Positions 32,117 to 42,136 of a DNA stretch of 64,000 nt are shown in pieces. The stretch comes from Planctomycetota bacterium (GTDB taxonomy: Bacteria; Planctomycetota; UBA1135; GCA-002686595). The stretch is taken from assembly GCA_009691855.1 (NCBI GenBank), contig SIAI01000005.1, forward strand, positions 1-64,000, read 5' to 3'. The translations under genes and the position numbers were made by a program. The notes beneath the pieces are model-generated. The model made no database searches. It was not told the DNA's origin and saw nothing but the letters and a program-made list of their open reading frames with translations. Position 1 is the stretch's first letter. Every line of letters starts with the position of its first letter.

Positions 32117-33813
32117 TGGCGAAGTTGCCTGCCGATCCGTGGCGCACGAAGGAGGAGGGCGGGCTCTTCCTGGGGCTCATCCTGCGCCTCGTCGATCAGC
32201 TGCAGCGACCGCTGCGCGCCTTCGGCGTGGACTACCCGATCTTCCGCGAGCTCCTGCGCGCGCGCGTGGTGATGGACCTGCGCCCGAGCGGCGAGAGCAC
32301 CAGCGGCTGGGGCGTGGCCGGGATCGTGGTCGTGCTGCTCGTCACCTGGCTGATCGGGATGGGCACCGGCGTGATGGCGCTGGCGCAGGACGATCGAGCG
32401 CTGTGGCTGGTCGGCTCGCAGTCGGCGCTGTTCTTCCTGCTGCTCTTCTATCTGGTGCAGGCGCTGGCGGGGATGCTCGTCGATCCGACCGACGTGCGCG
32501 TGCTCGCCCCGCACCCGGTGCCGGACCGCACGCTGTTCGCCGTGCGCCTGGTGCAGGTGTTCGCGTACCTGTTCGTGCTGGCGGCGAGCTTCACGCTCGG
32601 CAACGTGATGCTGGCCGTGTTCCGTCAGCCGGTGCTGGCGACGCTGTTCGTCTTTCCGCTGCTGTCGCTGGCCTGCACGCTCACGGCGCTGGGCGGGGTC
32701 ACGCTTTTCCTGGCCGTGCTGCTGCGCGTCGTCGGGCCGGCGCACTTCCAGCGCGTCTCGTTGTGGGCCCAGATCGGCAGCGCGGTCGTGCTCATGGGCG
32801 GCCTCCAGGTGGCGCCGCGGCTCGTGCCCGAGCACCTGTGGCAGCGCCTGGGCGAGAACGAGTTCCTGCGCGCCTGCTGGCCGCCGCTGCAGTTCGCGCG
32901 CGTCTACGAGCTCACGACCGGCGTCGTCGATCGAGTGCACTGGATCGCGCTCGCCTTCACCGTGGCGCTGCCCGCGCTGGCGCTGCTCGCCACGCTGCGG
33001 CTCGCCTCGCGCTCCTACATCGCCGGCCTGGACGGCAGCCTGGAGTTCACGCGCAAGCACCCGCGCACCTGGCCGCAAGGGCTCGTCACGCGGCTCGCCG
33101 CGCGCCTGACGCGCTCGCGCGAGCAACGCGCCGGCTTCGAGTTCGCCGTGGCGCTCTCGTTCCGCGAGGCCCACGTCTTGCGCGCGACACTGCCGCAGTT
33201 CGTCAGCTTCCAGGCCATGTGGATCGGCCTGGGTGTCAGTCTCCAGCGCGGGCTCGACAGTCCGAGCCTGTACCTGTGCATGTCGAGCGGCATGGTCGCG
33301 CTGGTGCTCCCCAACCTGCTGGAGATGTGCCAGGGCTCGCCCACGCCCGAGGCGCGCTGGATCTTCGTGGCCAGCCCGCTGGAGAGCGAGGCCGAGCTCG
33401 TGCGCGGCGCCACGAAGGGCCTGCTCGCCGTGTGGTACGGCGCGAGCCTCTTGTCCGTCCTCGCCGTGCAGCTCTGCTTCGTGGGCCCGGGCGCGATCCT
33501 GAGCGTGCTGCTGGCGGCCGAGCTCTCGGCGCTGATCGCGCTCGGCTACGCGCGCGTCTGGTCGCTGGGCGTGCCCTTCACGCACCCGGCGAAGAAGAAC
33601 TCGATGGACAACGTCGGACTGGTGCTGACGATGTTCCTGGCTTTGGGCGCGCTCGGGCTGCTGCACTGGGCGCTGTCGCAGCACGTGCTGCTGCTGGCCG
33701 GCGGCGTGCTCGCCGGAGCCTTCGGGGTGCGCTTCCTGTGGCGCGCGCTCGAGCGCATGCCCGTGTCGAAGTCGCGCCGCCTGGACGCGGCGCAGGCGCA
33801 GTCGGCAACGTGA
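32116..33813 (+). CDS. ABC transporter permease, large
   Basis: A 565-residue membrane protein with about 12 predicted helices, coupled by a 4 bp overlap to the ATPase gene. A first helical half (GWGVAGIVVVLLVTWLIGM to LASRSYIAGL) is followed by a cytoplasmic Arg-rich stretch (RLAARLTRSREQRAGFEF) and a second half. It is full-length homologous to the permease at 2079-3521 (matching motifs given there). The track start at 31489 runs over the ATPase gene and is a shadow. The family resembles uncharacterised ABC-2 type exporters in which both halves lie on one chain. Confidence 0.85.
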   Translation: MAKLPADPWRTKEEGGLFLGLILRLVDQLQRPLRAFGVDYPIFRELLRARVVMDLRPSGESTSGWGVAGIVVVLLVTWLIGMGTGVMALAQDDRALWLVGSQSALFFLLLFYLVQALAGMLVDPTDVRVLAPHPVPDRTLFAVRLVQVFAYLFVLAASFTLGNVMLAVFRQPVLATLFVFPLLSLACTLTALGGVTLFLAVLLRVVGPAHFQRVSLWAQIGSAVVLMGGLQVAPRLVPEHLWQRLGENEFLRACWPPLQFARVYELTTGVVDRVHWIALAFTVALPALALLATLRLASRSYIAGLDGSLEFTRKHPRTWPQGLVTRLAARLTRSREQRAGFEFAVALSFREAHVLRATLPQFVSFQAMWIGLGVSLQRGLDSPSLYLCMSSGMVALVLPNLLEMCQGSPTPEARWIFVASPLESEAELVRGATKGLLAVWYGASLLSVLAVQLCFVGPGAILSVLLAAELSALIALGYARVWSLGVPFTHPAKKNSMDNVGLVLTMFLALGALGLLHWALSQHVLLLAGGVLAGAFGVRFLWRALERMPVSKSRRLDAAQAQSAT

Positions 33814-33930
33814 GCGCGTCCGTCACCGCCGCGGCGTCAGCACGAGCTCGAGCTCACCAGAGTTCGGACGCACGTCCGCGTGCTGGAGTTGCCGCACCGC
33901 AGACGAGCCGCGCCACGGCCCTCTACGCGC

Positions 33931-34368
33931 TCAGCCCTTCTTGTCCGCCGCCATCGCCGCGATGCGCTTGCGCCACAGCTTCATGCGCTCCTGCGCCACC
34001 GGGCTCTTCTTGACCAGCCACTCGGAGTTTTTGAAGGCCGTCGGCGAGAACTGCTTGCGGAAGGCCCTCAGGTGCGGCTCGATCTTGGCGTACAGGAACA
34101 GGCCCTCGCCCGCATTCTCGACCAGGAAGTCGGCCGGCACGATGCCGTGGCGCGCGAAGCCGTAGGCCATCTCGAAGTAGCTCGACACCTGGCGCCAGGC
34201 CGCGTTCTTCGGGTCGTCGCCCTTGGTGATCGCGACCACGTCGGCGAAGTCCTTCGGGAACCAGGCGCCGATGGTCTTGCGCGACTCACGCATGACCGCC
34301 TCGCGGCGCAGGTCGTAGAGCTCGAGGATCAGGTGGGCGTCGGCGTGGGAGGGATTCTTCTTGGCCAT
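33931..34368 (-). CDS. Conserved small soluble protein, unknown function
   Basis: A 145-residue hydrophilic, mostly helical protein with no signal peptide: SHADAHLILELYDLRREAVMRESR, a GAWFPKDFADVV segment and a C-terminal KKSPVAQERMKLWRKRIAAMA. The regular helical pattern and clean ATG at 34368 support it as a real gene; I do not recognise the family with certainty. The track start at 34650 is an artificial extension over the GIY-YIG gene. Convergent with the permease gene over a 117 bp gap (33814-33930) in which I see no clear terminator. Confidence 0.7.
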   Translation of the reverse strand: MAKKNPSHADAHLILELYDLRREAVMRESRKTIGAWFPKDFADVVAITKGDDPKNAAWRQVSSYFEMAYGFARHGIVPADFLVENAGEGLFLYAKIEPHLRAFRKQFSPTAFKNSEWLVKKSPVAQERMKLWRKRIAAMAADKKG

Positions 34369-34446
34369 GGCTCGGTGGATTCGGTGGGAGGAGAGGGCGC
34401 GGAGTCTAGCAAGGAAGTGTGCAGGCCCGCGCGCTACGCTCCGCGC

Positions 34447-34701
34447 GTGTCCTGGACTGTCTATGTGCTGCATTCGAGGCGCGCCGCGCGCACCTACGTT
34501 GGCATCGCGCTCGACCTCGCCCTTCGCCTGAAGCAGCACAACGGGAAGCTTCCCCGCGGCGCGCGCTCGACGCGCGCGGGCCGTCCGTGGCGCGTGAGGA
34601 AGACCTACGGCCCGTACAAGACGCGCTCCGAGGCGCAGCGGGTCGAGCACGCGGTCAAGAAGCTGCGCGGGAAGCTGCGCTATGCCTGGCGCGCGGAGTG
34701 A
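34447..34701 (+). CDS. GIY-YIG nuclease-superfamily protein
   Basis: An 84-residue stand-alone GIY-YIG domain of the YhbQ/UPF0213 size class. The signature appears as WTVYVLHSRRAARTYVGIALDLALRLKQHN, with YVL and YVG replacing GIY and YIG, the catalytic Arg in LALRLKQHN, and a C-terminal SEAQRVEHAVKKLRGKLR with the conserved Glu. It starts at GTG 34447; the track's longer frame has no domain content. Divergent from 33931-34368 with 78 bp between. Stand-alone members are poorly characterised; DNA cleavage is not demonstrated for all of them. Confidence 0.85.
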   Translation: MSWTVYVLHSRRAARTYVGIALDLALRLKQHNGKLPRGARSTRAGRPWRVRKTYGPYKTRSEAQRVEHAVKKLRGKLRYAWRAE

Positions 34702-34707
34702 GCGCGC

Positions 34708-35952
34708 TCACGGCCGCCGCCCGAGGATCACGCGCGCTCCGCGCTGGCGCGTCAGGTACAGCCAGGCCCACTCGAACAGCACCACGAAGCGGTTGCGGAA
34801 ACCGATCAGATAGAAGATGTGCACGAAGACCCACAGCACCCAGGCCACGAAGCCGGTGCAGCGCAGCTTGCCCAGCACGGCCACGGCCGAGGAGCGGCCG
34901 ATGGTCGAGAGCTGGCCCTTGTCGCGGTAGACGAAGGGCAGCGCGTTCGCGCCGCCCAAGGCGCGCAAGAGGTTGAGCGCCGCGTGGCGCCCCATCTGCA
35001 TCGCGCCGGGGCACATGCCGGGAACCATGCCATCACGCCAAGGCACGGCGGCCGCGTCGCCGATGACCTGGATCTCGGGATGGCCCGGGACGGTGAGGTC
35101 GGCAGCGACCAGCACGCGTCCCGCGTGGTCGAGCGGCGCGCCGAGCGATGGCGTGAGCGGCGAGGCGCGCACGCCCGCGGCCCACAACACGGTCGCCGAG
35201 GGGATGCGCTCGCTCCCCAGCTCGACGCCGCGTTCGTCGATGCGCGTGACCACGCTGCCGACGCGCGTCACGACGCCCATGCGCGCGAGCGTGGCCGTGG
35301 CACTCTCGGAGAGCTTCTCCGGCAGCGCCGCCAGCACGCGCGGCCCCGCCTCGACGAGCACGATGCGCGCCGAGCCCGGGGCGAAGCGGCGGAAGTCCTT
35401 GGCCAGCGTCACGCGCGCGATCTCGGCCAGCGCCCCGGCGAGCTCGACGCCCGTCGGTCCACCGCCGATGACCACGAAGGTCAAGAGGCGCGCGCGCTCG
35501 GCCTCGTCCGTCGTGCGTTCGGCCGCCTCGAAGGCGAGCAGGATGCGGCTGCGGATCTCGAGCGCGTCGCGGCTGTCCTTCAGCGCCAGCGCGTGCTGCG
35601 CCCACTCGTCGTGCCCGAACCACGTCGCGACCGCGCCGGTCGCCAGCACCAGCCGATCGTAGGCGAGCTCGCCGTCCGCCAGCACGACCACGCGTCGCGC
35701 CACGTCGATCGACTGCACCTGCGCCATCAGCACGGTGGTGTTCGCCTGCTTGCGCACGATGTGCCGCAGCGGCACGGCGATGTCCGTGATGGCGAGCCCG
35801 GCGGTCGCCACTTGATAGAGCAGCGGTTGGAACAGGTGGTGGTTGTTCTGATCCACCAGCGTCACGCGTACCCGTGCATGCGCCAGGCCGAGCGCGACCT
35901 GCAGCCCGCCGAAGCCGCCGCCGAGGATGACGACGTGGGGGAGCGCGCTCAT
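34708..35952 (-). CDS. ndh: Type II NADH dehydrogenase (NDH-2)
   Basis: A 414-residue FAD-dependent NAD(P)H-quinone oxidoreductase. The first dinucleotide-binding motif VILGGGFGGLQVA is at residues 8-20 (FAD), the second, VVIGGGPTGVELAGAL, at about 163-178 (NADH). The quinone-side segment NHHLFQPLLYQVATAGL is the NDH-2 signature, and IQVIGDAAAV is the late FAD contact. A C-terminal hydrophobic stretch (FVAWVLWVFVHIFYLIGF) serves as membrane anchor. It oxidises NADH without pumping protons and could balance the complex I variant encoded in this window. Confidence 0.93.
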   Translation of the reverse strand: MSALPHVVILGGGFGGLQVALGLAHARVRVTLVDQNNHHLFQPLLYQVATAGLAITDIAVPLRHIVRKQANTTVLMAQVQSIDVARRVVVLADGELAYDRLVLATGAVATWFGHDEWAQHALALKDSRDALEIRSRILLAFEAAERTTDEAERARLLTFVVIGGGPTGVELAGALAEIARVTLAKDFRRFAPGSARIVLVEAGPRVLAALPEKLSESATATLARMGVVTRVGSVVTRIDERGVELGSERIPSATVLWAAGVRASPLTPSLGAPLDHAGRVLVAADLTVPGHPEIQVIGDAAAVPWRDGMVPGMCPGAMQMGRHAALNLLRALGGANALPFVYRDKGQLSTIGRSSAVAVLGKLRCTGFVAWVLWVFVHIFYLIGFRNRFVVLFEWAWLYLTRQRGARVILGRRP

Positions 35953-36020
35953 CTCGCGTCACATCATCGCTCACAGACTCGACGAGATGCCAGGCGCTTC
36001 GCACGGCCTCCGCGGAGGAA

Positions 36021-36205
36021 CGGCTAGCAGCCCGTTGAAAAAGTCCCGTCGCGAGGCACAGCGCCTTTCGTCAGGGCTAGGAACGCGACAGAGAGGCGGC
36101 GGAAGCGGCCTTCCTGGCCGCTGAGCACGACTCGACGAGCGTGACGACGCCATGGCGAAAGGCGCGAAGCCGCAGCAGGGACCTTTTTCAACGGGCTGCT
36201 AGCCG
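36021..36205. repeat. MITE-like element with TTGAAAAAG terminal inverted repeats
   Basis: Within the 645 bp gene-free gap 35953-36597. Left arm 36021-36047 and right arm 36178-36205 are inverted copies that differ by a single inserted base (CTAGCAGCCCGTTGAAAAA core). CTAG lies at both outer ends, which may be a target duplication. The 185 bp element has no gene. A similar CAGCCCGTTGAAAAA terminal repeat is, to my knowledge, seen in several unrelated bacterial genomes. 36206-36406 between this and the next element shows no gene. Confidence 0.9.
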
Positions 36206-36406
36206 CTGGCCGTCCGAAAGAGCTGCTGCGGCTTCGCGCTTCGCAGTCGTGGTGCTCGCCGGGACTCCTTCGACGGCCTGCGAGCTGGCGGGGAGACGGG
36301 GCGGTCGAGCGCAGCACGAGGCGCGTACCAGGCGAGGGATTTCGTGCGCGCTGCGGCGGGAGGGTTGGCGCTCGGCGAGTGCAGGCGCTAGCGTACGAGG
36401 CGTCTG

Positions 36407-36584
36407 GCCCGGATCATTCATGAGCCCTCGGCTGCAACGTCGCGACTGGCTGCATCTGCAGCGCTTCGCTCGCTGCGGGTCCTCAACGACCTGCAAAGAG
36501 GTCGTCTCCGGGCCCTCGCTCGCTCATCGCTGCACCTGCAGCCATTCGCGACGTTTCGCTCGAGGCCTCATGAATGACCCGGGC
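36407..36584. repeat. MITE-like element with CCCGGxTCATTCATGAG terminal inverted repeats
   Basis: Left arm 36407-36461 and right arm 36530-36584 are inverted repeats matching in about 46 of 55 positions. The 178 bp element is unrelated in sequence to the one at 36021-36205. Its right end lies 13 bp upstream of the histidine-kinase ATG, and the track's start codon at 36574 falls inside its right arm. Any transcript of the kinase that begins upstream passes through a long stem-loop. Confidence 0.88.
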
Positions 36585-36597
36585 TAGGGAGGGACCC

Positions 36598-38490
36598 ATG
36601 TGCATCGCTTCTCCAGCCGAGACCAGCCAGCTCGCCAGCGCCCTGTACGCGGTTCACGCCGTCGCCGCCGTCGTGATGGCGTTGGTCCTCCTGGGGCTGC
36701 AGCGCGTGTATCGCCGCGAGTTCCTGGCCCACTGGGCGCTGTCGTGGCTCGCGATGGCGCTGCAGACCGGCGCAGTCCTGCTCGCCTCGCAGAGCGGCGC
36801 GGGTCCGCTGCGCGAGCTGGCTTCCGCCACGGCCCTGTTCGCCCTGTGCGTCCAGCCGATCCTCTTGCTCAGCGGCTCCTGGATCCTCGCCTCTGGCCGC
36901 AGCTGGGCGCGCCGCCAGCGACTCGCCTTCGGCGCGTTCGTGCTCGCCTGCGGCGGCCTGGCGGTGCTCGCGCTGCTCCCGCTTCCCGCGGCGACGGCCT
37001 TCCACGCGCGCGAGTGGCTGCGCGGGCCGCTGCTCGGCCTGGTGTTCCTCGGCGCCGCCGTGGTCGTGGGGCGCGCGGCTCGCCAGGAGCTGGCGCTCGC
37101 GCGCTGGTCGGTGGCGGCGTTGCTGGCGCTGGTGGGAGCCGTGCGCGTCGGCGCCTACCTCGCGGTCGGTCCCGCGGAGCAGCTCGCGGGCGTCGCCCAC
37201 CTGAGCGCCGTGGCGGTGCCGCGCGCGGCCGACCTGTTCCTGCAGCTCCTGCTCGCGCTCGGGCTCCTGTTCTGGTTCTTCGAGGACGAGCGGCGCATGC
37301 TCAAGCGCATGGCCGCGGCTCTGACGGAGAGCGAGCGCCAGCGTCAGCAAGGCCTGCACATGGAAGCCGTGGGGCGCCTGGCGGGCGGCGTGGCCCACGA
37401 CTTCAACAATCTGCTGACGGCGATCAGCGGCCACACCGAGATGCTGCTGCAGAGCAAGGACGAGGGGCATCCCGAGCGCGAGGACCTGGTGCCGATCGCG
37501 CGCGCCGCGGCGCGGGCGGCCGAGCTGGTGCGCGACCTGTTGACCTTCTCGGGTCGCCAGGCGCAGCGTCCGCGGCACTTCGTGCTCGACGAGCACCTGG
37601 CCGACCTGTACCGCCTGCTGGCACGCCTGGCGGGCGAGAACGTGCGCCTGGAGCTCTTGCCCGGCGCACCCGCGGCCGTGCTGCACGCCGATCCGGCGCA
37701 GGTCGAGCTGGCCGTGCTCAACCTGGTCGCGAACGCGCGCGACGCGATCGCGGGCAGCGGCGTGCTCACCCTACGCACGCGCGTGGCGCGCCTCGCGGCG
37801 GGGGAATCGAGCTGGCTGCCGGCGGGGGGCTTCGTCCTGCTGGAGGTCGCCGACACCGGCTGCGGCATCGCGCCCGAGGCCCTCGGGCGGATCTTCGAGC
37901 CGTACTACACCACCAAGCCGCAGGGCAACGGCCTGGGGCTCTCCTCCGTCTACGGCATCGTCAAGCAGAACGGCGGCGAGATCCGCGTGGAGAGCGAGCT
38001 CGGTCGCGGCACGACCTTCCATCTCGCCCTACCGCTGGCCGAGGGCGTGCCCGAGCGCGTCGAGGAGCTGTCGCCCCAGCGCGCGCCGCGCGGCGGCGAC
38101 GAGACGATCCTGCTGCTCGAGGACGAGCCGCAGGTGCGCGTGCTCGCCCAGCGCCTGCTCACGCGCGCCGGCTATCGCGTGGTCGCCGCCGGTTCCGCGA
38201 ACGAGGCCGCCGAGTGCCTGCGCGCGGCGCCGCAGGGCTTCCAGCTGGTGCTGAGCGACGTGGTCATGCCCGGGCGCTCGGTGCGCGACTTCCTCGACGA
38301 CCTCGCGCTCCAGCATCCGCAGCTCCCCGTGCTGCTCATGTCCGGCTACGCCGAGGCGGTGATGGGCCACCACGGCGTCGAGGTCGGCCGCTACCGCCTG
38401 CTGGCCAAGCCCTTCACGCTGCGCGCCTTGCTCGAGGCCGTGCGCACGACCCTGGACGAGCCGGTGCGGCGCCGCGTGGGCAGCTCGTAG
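36598..38490 (+). CDS. Membrane hybrid histidine kinase with receiver domain
   Basis: A 630-residue sensor. Residues 1-230 hold about seven membrane spans; then HisKA with H-box GGVAHDFNNLL (His267), an HATPase_c domain (N-box NLVANARDAI, G-boxes ADTGCGIAPE and GNGLGLSSVYG), and a C-terminal receiver (ETILLLEDEP, phospho-acceptor Asp in LVLSDVVMPG, Lys in LLAKPFT). The start at 36598 is favoured over 36574, because GGGAGGG lies 4 nt upstream of it and the earlier ATG is in the repeat. No response regulator gene is adjacent. The ligand or signal is unknown. Confidence 0.93.
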   Translation: MCIASPAETSQLASALYAVHAVAAVVMALVLLGLQRVYRREFLAHWALSWLAMALQTGAVLLASQSGAGPLRELASATALFALCVQPILLLSGSWILASGRSWARRQRLAFGAFVLACGGLAVLALLPLPAATAFHAREWLRGPLLGLVFLGAAVVVGRAARQELALARWSVAALLALVGAVRVGAYLAVGPAEQLAGVAHLSAVAVPRAADLFLQLLLALGLLFWFFEDERRMLKRMAAALTESERQRQQGLHMEAVGRLAGGVAHDFNNLLTAISGHTEMLLQSKDEGHPEREDLVPIARAAARAAELVRDLLTFSGRQAQRPRHFVLDEHLADLYRLLARLAGENVRLELLPGAPAAVLHADPAQVELAVLNLVANARDAIAGSGVLTLRTRVARLAAGESSWLPAGGFVLLEVADTGCGIAPEALGRIFEPYYTTKPQGNGLGLSSVYGIVKQNGGEIRVESELGRGTTFHLALPLAEGVPERVEELSPQRAPRGGDETILLLEDEPQVRVLAQRLLTRAGYRVVAAGSANEAAECLRAAPQGFQLVLSDVVMPGRSVRDFLDDLALQHPQLPVLLMSGYAEAVMGHHGVEVGRYRLLAKPFTLRALLEAVRTTLDEPVRRRVGSS

Positions 38491-38507
38491 CGCTGCCCAG
38501 GCTGGCG

Positions 38508-39209
38508 CTACAGCGCCGCCGCCAGCGCGCGGGCGATGCCGCGCTGAAGCTCGCGCCAGCGCGCCGGTTCGCCGCGCGCGTAGCGCTGGTTGACCTCGAA
38601 CTCGACGCCCAGGTAGCGGTTCTTCGGGAACTCCGCGCGCAGCGTGGTGGTCAAGCCGTCGGACACGCCCGAGTAGGGCTCGTTCATGTCGATGCGCAGC
38701 TCGGGGAACTCGCCCTGCAGCGCCGCGCGCAGGGCCCGACAGAAGCGCGCCTCCGCCGGGCGTGCCGGATCGAAGAGGAGTCCGATGTCGGTGCGGCGCG
38801 TCTCGCTGCGCAGCTTGGGCGTGAAGCTGTGCACGCTGAAGTGCAGCACGCGTCCGCCGCCGGCGAGCTCTTCCTCCAGGCAATGACGCACGGCGTGGCG
38901 ATAGGGCTGCCAGTAGCGCGCCAGCAACACCAGACGCTCCTTCTCCTCCAGCCGCAGCGCGTACTCCGAGAACAGCGTCGGCGATTGCAGCGAGCGGTTC
39001 AGGTCCACCAGGAGCCGCGTGACCACGCCGCGGAACAGCGGGCGGCCGAGCTGCCGCGCCAGCGCGCGCGCGAGCTCCAGCGCGCCCGGATCCCAGCCGC
39101 GGTGCGAGTCCAGCAGGGCCGTGCGGCGCGCGAACAGCCGGCGATAGCGCAGCGGCACGCGCTTGGACGCGTGCTCGCACGCGAAGACGACTGCGTCGAT
39201 CTTGGGCAT
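38508..39209 (-). CDS. N-formylglutamate amidohydrolase-like protein
   Basis: A 233-residue cytoplasmic protein of the NFGAH (HutG/N-formylglutamate deformylase-like) family: FACEHASKRVP near residue 9 (metal Glu/His), DSHRGWDPGALELA, VDLNRS, and the later His in HFSVHSFTP. Members hydrolyse amide bonds of N-acylated acidic amino acids or related peptides. No histidine-degradation genes are near. It is the last gene of the amidoligase run, 214 bp after the GCS2 ligase on the same strand. It converges with the kinase gene, 17 bp between stops. Confidence 0.85.
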   Translation of the reverse strand: MPKIDAVVFACEHASKRVPLRYRRLFARRTALLDSHRGWDPGALELARALARQLGRPLFRGVVTRLLVDLNRSLQSPTLFSEYALRLEEKERLVLLARYWQPYRHAVRHCLEEELAGGGRVLHFSVHSFTPKLRSETRRTDIGLLFDPARPAEARFCRALRAALQGEFPELRIDMNEPYSGVSDGLTTTLRAEFPKNRYLGVEFEVNQRYARGEPARWRELQRGIARALAAAL

Positions 39210-39423
39210 GCCCAGGAGCCTGGAAAAGAAACCCGAGGTCGTCGAGGGCCCGCCGCGCCGGGCGCGCCTCCGGGGGGGAGCCGGGCGAGTCGAAAGCGCG
39301 AAACCACGCCCCGGAAGGCCGACGCGCGCGCGCGTCGCGCCGCCGGCGAGAAGGTGCGGCGCAGGCTGGGTCCGTCCCCGCGTCAGCCGCGTCGGGCGGG
39401 GCCACGTGGCCCGTGCGCGCCGC

Positions 39424-40666
<1,243 letters not shown>

Positions 40667-40674
<8 letters not shown>

Positions 40675-42136
40675 GCCCGCCGCCGTTCTTGAGCGCGAGC
40701 ACGCGCTGCCACAGGCCCTGCATGATGCGTCGGTACAGCTCGTCGCCCAGCACCGCGTCCTCGTAGCTGCGGTCGATGTTGGGGTTGTCGTTGACCTCCA
40801 TGACGAAGGTCTGGCGCCCGATGCGCTTCAGGTCCACGCCGTACAGGCCGTGGCCCACGCAGCGCGCCGCGCGCAACGCCGTACGCACCACGCCGCTGGG
40901 CACGAGGTCCAGCGGCACGGGCTCGATCTTGCCGTACTCGGCGTTCTGCCCGTGGTGGCGCACGATCTGCCAGTGCTTGTCCACCATGTGGTAGCGGCAG
41001 GCGTACAGCGGCTCGTCCTCGAATACGCCCACGCGCCAGTCGAACTCGGTGGGCATGAACTCCTGGGCCACGAACAGGTCCGAGGCCTCCAGGATGCCGC
41101 TGGCCTTCTCCGTCATTTCCTCCTCGCTGGCGCACTTGTGCACGCCCTGCGAGAAGGCGCTGTCAGGGTACTTGAGCACGCACGGCAGGCCGACCTCCTT
41201 CACGATCTCGGCCAGGTTGAAGCGGTTGCCCACGACCGTGCGCGGGGTCGGGATCTCGGCCTGCACCATGGCCTCGGCCAGGTACACCTTGTTGCCGCAG
41301 CGGATGATCGACTGCGGATCGTCGATCACCGCCAGGCCCTCGGCCTGCGCGCGCTGCGCGAAGCGGAAGGTGTAGTGGTTGACGTTGGTGGTGGTGCGGA
41401 TGAACAGCGCGTCGAACTCGGGCAGGCGGCTGAAGTCGTCGCGCCCGATGGTCTCGACGCCGAAGCCGACCTTCTCGGCCGCGCGCGTGAAACGCCCCAG
41501 CGCGCCCGGGTTGGAGGGCGGGAAGGGCTCCTTGGGGTCGGTCAGCATGGCCAGGTGGAAGCGCGCCGGCCGCCGCCGGCGCACCTGGTAGCGCGGGCGC
41601 GCGAAGTAACGCTCGGCCGCGGCGCGCACGAAGGCGAGGTGCGCGTCGGGAATGGCGCGCGCGGGGATGGGCTCGATGCGCTGCAGGCGCCAGCGCCCCT
41701 GCGTGCGCGCGAAGGTCGCGCGCAGGAGCGGGGCCGGGAACATGTTGAACAGCCGCTGCGCCAGCGGCGCGTAGCGCTTGGCCAGGTTCTCGCCGAAGTA
41801 GATCGAGAGCACGAACTCGTCCGACTGGATCTTCTTCAGCGTGCGCTGGATCGACTCCTCGAGCTCGTCGTCCACCGCGCGCACCATCGTGCGCGAGCGC
41901 ATCTCCAGCAGCGTGGTCAGGTTGGGGATGGCCGTGTGACGCCGCGCCATGGCCAGCAGCGACACGTAGTAGCCCTCGCTCTGGTAGCGGTAGCGCCGGC
42001 ACAGGTTGAACACGCGCACGCCCTCGAGCTCGCTCCAGCGCGGCAGCGAGAGGTAGTCCTTGGCCAGCACGACCTCCACCCCGGGCACGTCGAGCGCCCA
42101 GTCGGAGAGACCGCTGACCGCCACGACCGTCGTCAT
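40667..42136 (-). CDS. RimK-family ATP-grasp amidoligase with RLAN N-terminal domain
   Basis: A 489-residue protein. Residues 1-180 match the RimK-like ATP-grasp N-terminal (RLAN) type (VFNLCRRYRYQSEGYYVSLLAMARRH). Residues about 200-480 form an ATP-grasp fold: IDDPQSIIRCGNKVYLAEAM, PCVLKYPDSAFSQGVHK (ATP-binding Lys and glycine-rich loop) and the Mg-binding EVNDNPNID. RimK-type enzymes add amino acids (classically glutamate) to a carboxylate. The ATG at 42136 overlaps the end of the C39-like peptidase gene by 4 bp; the long N-terminal frame in the track is a shadow. Acceptor unknown. Confidence 0.9.

Noticed and set aside
31906-33684. 592-residue minus-strand ORF opposite the ABC permease
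   Set aside because: Composition (Gln/Arg/His/Glu) is that of an antisense frame of a leucine/alanine-rich membrane gene.
36206-36406. Possible small gene between the two palindromic elements
   Set aside because: Only shadow-like frames without start signal or recognisable domain; treated as non-coding.
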